Of a stretch of DNA of 64,000 nt, positions 58,044-64,000 are shown piece after piece. The stretch is from assembly GCF_014646515.1 (NCBI RefSeq), contig NZ_BMNK01000018.1, positions 124,001-188,000 on the forward strand, in the 5' to 3' direction. The notes under the pieces were generated by a model. That model was given only the letters and a program-made list of their open reading frames with translations, did no database searches and was not told the DNA's origin. The translations under genes were made by a program, and so were the position numbers. How positions within the stretch are numbered: position 1 is the stretch's first letter; each line of letters opens with the position of its first letter. Source of the stretch: Nonomuraea glycinis (lineage in GTDB: Bacteria; Actinomycetota; Actinomycetes; Streptosporangiales; Streptosporangiaceae).

Positions 58044-60679
58044 ATATCCTCGTGCGCGCAGATCGGGTCGGCGGGTTCGGCCAGCCGCCGGTTGTCGTTC
58101 TCCTTGGGCAGGGCCGGATCAGGGTCGAGCCAGACCAGCGTGGTAGGCAACCGCTTCTCCCACGACTCGCCCGCCTCCGCCTGGTCGGGTGCGCCGGTCA
58201 GTTCCTGGATCTCCTTGGCGACCGAGATGTAGAGCTCCTCGTCGGGCGCGGGCGCGCTTCCGCCGCCCCAGAGCCTGCCGCAGTAGAGGAAGACGTTCAC
58301 CGCGTCCTCGAAACCCGGCCGGGCCGGGACGACGACGCGGGCCGACCCGCTGCGGAGGAAGCGGATGAACTCGGGGTCGGTGCCGGTCAGCGGCTGCAGT
58401 TTCGCCCACCGTTGCCGACCGGCCCAGAAGTAGGGGTAACAGACGTAAGTCAGGTTGCTCCACTCGAAGGCCTGCTCCAGGAACTGGATGAAGGGGGCCT
58501 CCGCGATGGCTGTCGCGAATTCGGGCCGGGGCCGTTGGTCGTCCGTGCCCTCGATCAGCGCATCGACCCCATCGAACCGCCCGGCCAGCAGCAGTTCGAT
58601 GACCTGCCGCTTGAGTTCCTCCCGAACCAGTTCGGCCGCCCGCAGCGGCGGGATCTGTTCCGACCACAGTGAGCGGGCGCCCATCTCAGCCGAGGCCATG
58701 CGCTGAAAGTCTCGGTCGAGTGCCTCGTAGGCTGCGGCGAGCTTGTCGAAGATGTTGTTGCGCCACCGATCGACCGTTGCGGGAAGCGGCCTGCACACCA
58801 CGTTCACCGAAACGATCGATTTGAAGGTACCCGCCATGATCACTGCGAGTTTCGCCTTGCTGGTGCAGGGTGTTTTGAGGGCGACCAGATCACTGGTCAT
58901 CATCACCAGCCCCTGGTCCTGGAAGTCCCCCTTGTTATAGATCGTGGTCTTGTCACCCGTGACCCAGCCATCCCACAACGGGATATCGGTGCCGGCGAAC
59001 GACACCTGTCCCCACACGAAGTGATACCCGGAGGCCTCCCCGAGCGCGGAGTTGCCGTCTTTTCCCGGATAGTCGGAGAACGTGCCCAGGGCGCGGGTCG
59101 CGCCTGAAGCGGCCCGCATCGCGATGGCCTGGTAGCCCTCAGGGATCACCACGTCCTCGCTCTTGACGATCTTGGGCGGTGCCTTGCTCTTCTCACCCGT
59201 CGAATCGCCTGGGGCCTTGTCCGGGGCCACCAACTCCAACGCCACTGCGACGGCCTGCTCATCGGGTGGTTCAGTCAGCCCGGACACGCGATAGCGGGCG
59301 CCGAGCGCGCGATAGTTGTCAGGGGTGATCATCGCGGCGCTGAGCGGCGCGCCATTCTCGGTGCCGTCGACGGTGAACGGTACGGGCGCGAGCCCGTGCT
59401 CCTTCGGGGCCTGCTCGGAGTTCAGCCAGTGCAGGTAGGCGGCCGGCTCGGGGATTTGGAACTCCAGCAGGTAACGGTGGGGGTAGCGGAACAGCTGATA
59501 CCGCTGGATCTTGTCGACCCAGCGATACACGCCGGTGACGGAGTCGGTCTTGTTCTCGGCGTTGTCGAGGCGATGGGTGTTCGTCTCTTCGACCCTGGCC
59601 AGCGTCCGGGTCACCTGCTGGCGCCGAACCCGCTGCTCGACGCGCTGCAGGGAGCGTTCCACGACCTCCTTGGAGATCGCCAGCGCCTGTCGGCTCGATT
59701 CGTTCAGCGAGTAGTCAAGGCTTCCTCCGAGATGGGTGTCGACCTTGGTCGGCCCATACTGCCCGGATGTGGTCACCTGTCCCTCGACGGAGACCGCAAG
59801 CTCGGTCTCGCGGGAGGTCTCCGACTGGAGCTCGAACCGGTCGGTGTTCTGGAGTTCGTGCTCGTTGAGCGTAGTTGTCTCGGTCTCGTCGGTGACTGTG
59901 ACCTCTGTCTCGTCGGTCCGCCGGTAGACGCGTTCCCGGAACTCCCCGCGCAGCGCGTTCTCCACATGAGTGATCTCGCCGGGAACGTAGCAGCTCCACT
60001 CGTCGCGCACCACCCACAGGTCGGCGAAGCCGGGCCGCCGCGCCAGCGCCCGGCCCGGCCGAACCTTGGTGAAGGGGAACAGGCCCGGCGGCAGCAGGAT
60101 TGTCCGCCGGGTCAGCAGCAGCTGCACGGCAGCAGCGTCCCTGGGCTCCTTCAGCGCGCACCTCTCGACCAATCCGGCGACCAGCAGGAGCCGGGTGAGA
60201 CGGACGTAGTCCTGCGCCTCGCTGGCCGGGTCGAGCAGAGCCGCGACGAGGCTGTCGCCGAGCGCCGCACGAGCCCTGCTCCAGCCGGGCTTGCCGACCA
60301 GGTGCTGGGCCACCGTCTTCCGGTCGCCGGGCAGGTCCAGCTCCTTCGTGACCTTGCCGAGGTATGTGATCAGTTGGTCCGGCTCTGGTTGGTTGCGCAG
60401 GCTGGTCAGCCAGCGGTCCAGATCGAGGATGATCCGTATGAACGGATCCTCCGACGGGCCGAACGGATCGACGTAACCGCTGGCCTGATCGTCGGCCGCG
60501 GTCCACGGAATGGCGCGGAACTCTGCGGCCCTGGCGGAATGCTCGTCCTGGTGATCGCGCCCTTTCAGCTCCTGGAAGAACGATGAGCCGCCATCGTCAG
60601 AGACAAGTCTCATCACATCGCCTGGGGAGGTGGTGCGCTGAGGTGCCCTCATGGTATGGAAACGCAGTACTTCCGCCAT
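58040..60679 (-). CDS. Large protein of unknown family coupled to the patatin gene
   Basis: 879 aa from ATG 60679. No catalytic motif or signal peptide. Seen in order: ~60 polar residues; helical region to ~170; beta-rich block (TRRTILLPPGLFPFTKVRPGRALARRPGFADLWVVRDEWSCYVPGEITHVENALRGEFRERVYRR); a striking Glu/Thr-rich run (DETEVTVTDETETTTLNEHELQNTDRFELQSE); a coiled-coil stretch (ESSRQALAISKEVVERSLQRVEQRVRRQQVTRTLARVEETNTHRLDN); then GVYRWVDKIQRYQLFRYPHRYLLEFQIPEPAAYL and ~450 mixed residues. This looks structural (self-assembling or membrane-associated) rather than enzymatic. ATGA coupling with the patatin gene suggests a complex. Possible promoter TTGTCA about 45 bp upstream. Confidence 0.75.
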   Translation of the reverse strand: MAEVLRFHTMRAPQRTTSPGDVMRLVSDDGGSSFFQELKGRDHQDEHSARAAEFRAIPWTAADDQASGYVDPFGPSEDPFIRIILDLDRWLTSLRNQPEPDQLITYLGKVTKELDLPGDRKTVAQHLVGKPGWSRARAALGDSLVAALLDPASEAQDYVRLTRLLLVAGLVERCALKEPRDAAAVQLLLTRRTILLPPGLFPFTKVRPGRALARRPGFADLWVVRDEWSCYVPGEITHVENALRGEFRERVYRRTDETEVTVTDETETTTLNEHELQNTDRFELQSETSRETELAVSVEGQVTTSGQYGPTKVDTHLGGSLDYSLNESSRQALAISKEVVERSLQRVEQRVRRQQVTRTLARVEETNTHRLDNAENKTDSVTGVYRWVDKIQRYQLFRYPHRYLLEFQIPEPAAYLHWLNSEQAPKEHGLAPVPFTVDGTENGAPLSAAMITPDNYRALGARYRVSGLTEPPDEQAVAVALELVAPDKAPGDSTGEKSKAPPKIVKSEDVVIPEGYQAIAMRAASGATRALGTFSDYPGKDGNSALGEASGYHFVWGQVSFAGTDIPLWDGWVTGDKTTIYNKGDFQDQGLVMMTSDLVALKTPCTSKAKLAVIMAGTFKSIVSVNVVCRPLPATVDRWRNNIFDKLAAAYEALDRDFQRMASAEMGARSLWSEQIPPLRAAELVREELKRQVIELLLAGRFDGVDALIEGTDDQRPRPEFATAIAEAPFIQFLEQAFEWSNLTYVCYPYFWAGRQRWAKLQPLTGTDPEFIRFLRSGSARVVVPARPGFEDAVNVFLYCGRLWGGGSAPAPDEELYISVAKEIQELTGAPDQAEAGESWEKRLPTTLVWLDPDPALPKENDNRRLAEPADPICAHEDM

Positions 60680-60804
60680 GTGGGTCAGTGGATAACACGG
60701 TTAGAAGCTTGACAAGAGCCTGGCCCATTGCGGCGACCTTAGGAGCTGACTGGAATGGTCTCCGCTGCGCTCCCCAGCCGGCCATGGCCCTATGGGCGGC
60801 TCGC

Positions 60805-61362
60805 TCACTCCATATTGGTGTGCCTGGCACGCATCGCCTCGCGCGTGGCGCCGGTCAGCGTCCTGAGCTTCAGCACCATCACCTCGAACAGCACGAACAG
60901 CGCGCCTTCGTAGATCGAACCCATGGGCAGGACCGAGGTCTGCCTTCCGCCCTGATCGCTGGCCATGGTCTGCGCCGGGATCATGAGGGCGAAGTCGGCG
61001 AGTTCTGCCGCGCTGCTCTCAGGTTCAGCCGTCAACAGAAGGTTGGCCGCGCCCGCAGCCTTCGCCGTTCGCATCAGCGCCAGCACCGTGGAGGATTCGC
61101 CGGGACCGGAGGTGACAAGGAAAACGTCGCCGCGCCCCAGGGCCGGCATGGTCATGTCGCCGACCACCGCGACGGGCAGGCCGAGATGGAAGAGGCGCAT
61201 CGCAAAGCCCTTGATCTGCAACGCCTCCCGACCGCAGCCATGGACACCGATCGTTCTTGCTTCGGCGATCATCCGGCAGGCTGCGTCGATCGTTCTTTCG
61301 TCCATCTTCGCGAGCACAGCGCCGAGTTCGTCGAGTGCGGCGCGAAAGAGGTTGTCGCTCAT
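60805..61362 (-). CDS. SIS-domain sugar-phosphate isomerase (6-phospho-3-hexuloisomerase-like)
   Basis: 185 aa. SIS phosphosugar-binding pattern: ARTIGVHGCGREALQIKGFAMRLFHLGLPVAVVGDMTMPALGRGDVFLVTSGPGESSTVLALMRTAKAAGAANLLLTAEPES. Length and LPMGSIYEGALFVLFEVMVLKL resemble HxlB/6-phospho-3-hexuloisomerases. Its ATG overlaps the stop of a decayed upstream gene (ATGA), so it was once second in an operon. The usual hexulose-phosphate synthase partner is absent. Confidence 0.85.
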   Translation of the reverse strand: MSDNLFRAALDELGAVLAKMDERTIDAACRMIAEARTIGVHGCGREALQIKGFAMRLFHLGLPVAVVGDMTMPALGRGDVFLVTSGPGESSTVLALMRTAKAAGAANLLLTAEPESSAAELADFALMIPAQTMASDQGGRQTSVLPMGSIYEGALFVLFEVMVLKLRTLTGATREAMRARHTNME

Positions 61363-61478
61363 AACAGCTCCGTCATCAAGCCCTTGGTCTGGCGATAGAG
61401 ATCCTGCAATTCCCGATGCTCCGAAGAGTGCCTCCGCAGCTTTCTTCCGCGCAAGGCCGTCAAGGCCGGCGCACTCCA
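61359..61478 (-). pseudogene. C-terminal remnant of a gene formerly coupled to the SIS gene
   Basis: On the minus strand the frame ending in TGA at 61359-61361 reads GRKLRRHSSEHRELQDLYRQTKGLMTELL, a helical C-terminus like those that close FGGY sugar kinases (ELYxxYxxLxPxL type). Upstream of about 61478 the frame runs into the antisense-shifted end of the endonuclease V gene and is meaningless. Identity as a kinase is tentative. Confidence 0.4.
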
Positions 61479-61479
61479 G

Positions 61480-62139
61480 TCAAGTGCTCTGGCGGGCGAG
61501 GTGGTCGGCGGCGCGGATGGGGTCGGGGAGGCGGAAGCGGGGGGCCAGGCGGAGGACCTGGGCCGTGGCCGTGTCCAGGGTGATGCGGTGGCCTTGGGAG
61601 ACGTACACGGGCTTGATGGCCTTTTGGGTGCGTACTGTGCGGCCGACCGTGGTGTCGTCAAGGATGATCGGGGTCCATGATCCGCGTTCGCGGTCGGGGG
61701 TGGTGTGCGTGCCGACGAAGGGGGTCTTGGCGACGCCGAGTGACGGCAGGCCGGTCAGGACGCCCAGGTGGCAGGCCAGGCCGAACCTGCGGGGATGCGC
61801 GAGGCCGTAGCCGTCGCAGACCAGCAGGTCGGGCGTGACCGTGAGGCGTTCGAGCGCCTCCACCAGGGCGGGCAGCTCGCGGAAGGCGAACAGGCCCGGC
61901 ACGTACGGGAACGCCGCCTTGCCGTGCACCACCACCTGATCCACCACGGCCAGGGTCCCGGAGTCGAGCACCACCACGGCGGCGGAGAGCGCGTCGTCGC
62001 CGTGGTAGTGCACGTCCAGGCCCGCCACCGTGGTGAAGTCGGTGGGGCCGGTCAACTCGACGTGAAGGCGGAGTCGCTCCTGGACGGACTCGGCCTCCGA
62101 AACACTGGTCGGCCAGGGGTGAAGCTGGTTCACATGCAC
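61480..62139 (-). CDS. nfi: Endonuclease V
   Basis: 219 aa from GTG 62139 (GTG 62133 alternative). Key motifs: VAGLDVHYHGDDALSAAVVV (first catalytic Asp), AFPYVPGLFAFRELPALVEAL (the PYxPGxLxFRE wedge) and LLVCDGYGLAHPRRFGLACHLGVLTGLPSLGVAK (second Asp and His). The enzyme nicks DNA 3' of deaminated bases such as inosine. It begins just beyond a gene remnant, hinting that it arrived by replacement. Confidence 0.92.
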   Translation of the reverse strand: MHVNQLHPWPTSVSEAESVQERLRLHVELTGPTDFTTVAGLDVHYHGDDALSAAVVVLDSGTLAVVDQVVVHGKAAFPYVPGLFAFRELPALVEALERLTVTPDLLVCDGYGLAHPRRFGLACHLGVLTGLPSLGVAKTPFVGTHTTPDRERGSWTPIILDDTTVGRTVRTQKAIKPVYVSQGHRITLDTATAQVLRLAPRFRLPDPIRAADHLARQST

Positions 62140-62173
62140 CGGCCTAACCTATGGGACGACCTGTTGCCAGGAG

Positions 62174-63571
62174 CTAACGCGGGTCGATCGGGGTCAGCGA
62201 TCGGCTCCGCGCCTCGATCGCCTCGGCGGCGTCCAGGCACAGGTCCTCCCGGAAGCGCGGGCCGATGATCTGCACACCCTGGGGCAGGCCGGCCGCCTCG
62301 CCGGTCGGTACGGCCACCGCCGGCAGGCCCAGCAGGTTGACGGTCACGGCCATGCGCATGGCCGCCGGCCACCCGGCAAGCCATGCGGCGTCGAAGTCGG
62401 CGCCGACGGTGAACGCCGGGCCGGTGCTGATCGGCGCGAGCACGAGCGGGGTCTCACTCATCCACGCGGTCCAGGCCCGCGCGATCTGGGCGCGTTCCAG
62501 CATCGGGTCAAAGGCCGGCCGGCCGCCGGCATGGGCCCAATGCGGCTGGTAATCAGCCCAGAAGCGTACGAATCCGTCAGAAGCCAGAGACTCGACCGGA
62601 GGCTGCTTCTCGTGCGCCCGGCCGTAGGCGGACATGATCTGCGTGTAGATCTCTCCGGCCCTGGTCAGCGCCGGAGGTGCGCCCTCCTCGACGACATAGC
62701 CCGCCTCACCGAGCAGTTCCGCCGCTCGGCGCAGGGCGGCCGCGACGCCGGGGTCCAGGTCCGGCCCGTCCGGGTCAGTGGCGAGACGTACCCGGACGGG
62801 CGGTTCGGCCGGAGGGCCTTCGAGCGGCACCGGCGCGTACCAGGGGTCGCCGCCGGAGCGTCCGCACATGTGCGCGAAGGCCAGGCGCAGATCGCTCACC
62901 CGGCGCGCGATGGGTCCATGCACGCCCAGCAATTGGAACGCGAACGGCGTCGGCTGATCCCCACTTGTCTGGGAGACCCGGCCCAGCGACGGCTTCAACG
63001 CGGTGACGCCGCAGCACTGGGCCGGCCAGCGCAGCGAACCGGCCCCGTCGTTGCCCAGCCCCAGCGGCGCCATACCGGTGGCCACGGCCACGGCGTCACC
63101 CCCGCTGGAGCCGCCGGGCGTGTGGCCGGCCGACCAGGGGTTGCGGGTAGGGCCGCGCAGGTCGTTGTCGGTGTGCCAGCGCATGCCGAACTCCGGCATG
63201 TTCGTCCGCCCGATCGGGATGGCGCCGGCCGCGCGCAATTCGGCGACGTGCGGTGCGTCCGTCGCGGCGACGGCGTCGCGTAGCGCCACGATCCCCAGCG
63301 TCGTCGCCGAGCCCGCGACGTCGATGTTCTCCTTGACCGTCACGGGAACGCCGAGAAGCGGACCGGCCGTCACGCCAGAGCGCACGGCTTCGTCGGCCGC
63401 GTCCGCCGCCTGGAGCGCCGTCTCCTCCAGAACGACCGTGATCGCGTTCACCTCTGGATTGACCTGGGCGATCCGCCGGAGATGCGCCTCGACCACCTCG
63501 CGGCTCGACACCTCGCGCTCCCGGATCAGTCTTGCTAGCTCCGAGGCTGACATCTTCCAGAGTTCCGGCAT
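62174..63571 (-). CDS. Amidase (amidase signature family)
   Basis: 465 aa; ATG 63571 with GGGAGGAAA directly upstream. Ser-cisSer-Lys triad: Lys80 in VPVTVKENIDV, cis-Ser155 in PGGSSGGDAVAVATGM, nucleophile Ser179 in GNDGAGSLRWPAQCCGV (the family's usual GGS is AGS here). C-terminal NLLGLPAVAVPTGEAAGLPQGVQIIGPRFRED is standard. It hydrolyses an amide; the substrate is open. Not a GatA, since gatB/gatC are absent. Confidence 0.92.
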   Translation of the reverse strand: MPELWKMSASELARLIREREVSSREVVEAHLRRIAQVNPEVNAITVVLEETALQAADAADEAVRSGVTAGPLLGVPVTVKENIDVAGSATTLGIVALRDAVAATDAPHVAELRAAGAIPIGRTNMPEFGMRWHTDNDLRGPTRNPWSAGHTPGGSSGGDAVAVATGMAPLGLGNDGAGSLRWPAQCCGVTALKPSLGRVSQTSGDQPTPFAFQLLGVHGPIARRVSDLRLAFAHMCGRSGGDPWYAPVPLEGPPAEPPVRVRLATDPDGPDLDPGVAAALRRAAELLGEAGYVVEEGAPPALTRAGEIYTQIMSAYGRAHEKQPPVESLASDGFVRFWADYQPHWAHAGGRPAFDPMLERAQIARAWTAWMSETPLVLAPISTGPAFTVGADFDAAWLAGWPAAMRMAVTVNLLGLPAVAVPTGEAAGLPQGVQIIGPRFREDLCLDAAEAIEARSRSLTPIDPR

Positions 63572-63792
63572 TTTCCTCCCCAGTGGTGGTGTGCCGAGGA
63601 ATCTAGGGCCCGCTGCCGGGAGATTGCAGTCTTGTCTTTCCCGCGTGCGTCAGCCGACCCGGTCCGGGGCCTCGCGGGGTGGCGCGGGCGCGGCGTTCTG
63701 AGGCTGGGCGCGTTACTTTCTTGTTACTGCTGGCCGCTTATAGGTCCTATTACAAGGGCCATAAAGGGAAATGCTGGGTAGTGTCAGGACCC

Positions 63793-64000
63793 ATGAGTGA
63801 TGTCCTGGTGCTGGTCGGCCCTGGGCTGGCCGCAGACGAGGCACTGCTCGGCGAGATCGCCGAGCGCGAATTCGCCGCTCTGGGTGTGCGGGGTGTGATC
63901 ACGCATGTACGTGACGCGGCGGACGTCCGAGCCCGTACGCGCGCGCGACGTGGCACGAGCCCCGAGCCGGATCCGGTGGCAGCGCTCGCCGGCCCGCCGG
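63793..64000 (+). CDS. N-terminal part of an unidentified protein (cut by the window end)
   Basis: ATG 63793 opens a frame that remains open to the end (69 codons): MSDVLVLVGPGLAADEALLGEIAEREFAALGVRGVITHVRDAADVRART... The first strand and loop (LVLVGPGL) faintly recall type II dehydroquinases (LVLNGPNL), but the diagnostic Asn/Arg residues are not there. TTGTTACTG and TATAGGTCC-like words lie upstream as a weak promoter. Confidence 0.5.
   Translation, partial: MSDVLVLVGPGLAADEALLGEIAEREFAALGVRGVITHVRDAADVRARTRARRGTSPEPDPVAALAGPP

Noticed and set aside
63793..64000. Type II 3-dehydroquinate dehydratase
   Set aside because: Only the first strand is similar; the expected NGPN loop and catalytic Arg/Tyr are missing in the visible part.

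Overview
The window is GC-rich DNA with many GTG starts, DUF397- and DUF6461-type genes, F420-type oxidoreductases, large XRE/TPR regulators and Tat/lipoprotein signals. This points to a filamentous actinomycete, most plausibly a Streptosporangiaceae/Nonomuraea-like organism (inference; no rRNA or other taxonomic marker is present). I found no rRNA, tRNA, CRISPR array, integrase or transposase.

Layout. 1-2661: two ADP-ribosylglycohydrolase-family genes coupled to a ribokinase (ADP-ribose/nucleoside salvage). 2809-5625: a four-Cys precursor-like peptide, divergent from a membrane-anchored HTH protein coupled to a secreted GH43-like enzyme with a 33-bp tandem repeat. 5710-7153: an F420-type LLM oxidoreductase, then an HxlR regulator whose divergent target gene is almost entirely deleted. 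7197-14423: an accessory segment bounded by two diverged copies of the same block (hairpins, acidic peptide, TPR-regulator C-terminus), enclosing a TetR/flavin monooxygenase pair and an orphan HEPN-domain protein. 14662-16613: an ATPase-type anti-sigma-like protein and a two-gene candidate imiditide RiPP cluster (42-aa charged precursor plus PIMT-like methyltransferase). 16647-18910: pyrF, a DUF6968/DUF2283-like protein and a HAD phosphatase. 19048-26610: a LacI-controlled carbohydrate cluster (FAD oxidoreductase, lipoprotein and two permeases, Tat-exported enzyme). 26797-31778: a possible deaminase-fold protein, an HxlR/reductase pair, DUF397, two membrane proteins and a CBS protein.

31882-35465 (minus) is a taurine/sulfonate operon (permease, lipoprotein, ATPase, TauD-like dioxygenase). 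Its promoter lies against the 3' end of a truncated TPR/membrane protein that stops where a CHAT domain would begin. Divergent from it is a full TPR-CHAT protease-like protein followed by a zinc-ribbon protein and a SAF-like membrane protein. 43014-56663 is a large catabolic locus: DUF6282 hydrolase, BKACE, bicupin, HpaI aldolase, thioesterase, SDR, spermidine/putrescine-type ABC transporter, IclR regulator, cyclase, Fe-dependent ADH and ALDH. Recurrent TGTTCA/TGAACA sites in front of each transcription unit suggest one IclR regulon. 56748-60679 is a coupled two-gene unit of a patatin-like phospholipase and an 879-aa protein of unknown family. The end holds a SIS-domain isomerase, a decayed gene remnant, endonuclease V, an amidase and the start of a further gene.

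Best candidates for something new or little described: the patatin/879-aa pair, the imiditide-like cluster, the duplicated acidic-peptide/TPR-regulator block, and the CHAT pair with one partner truncated.
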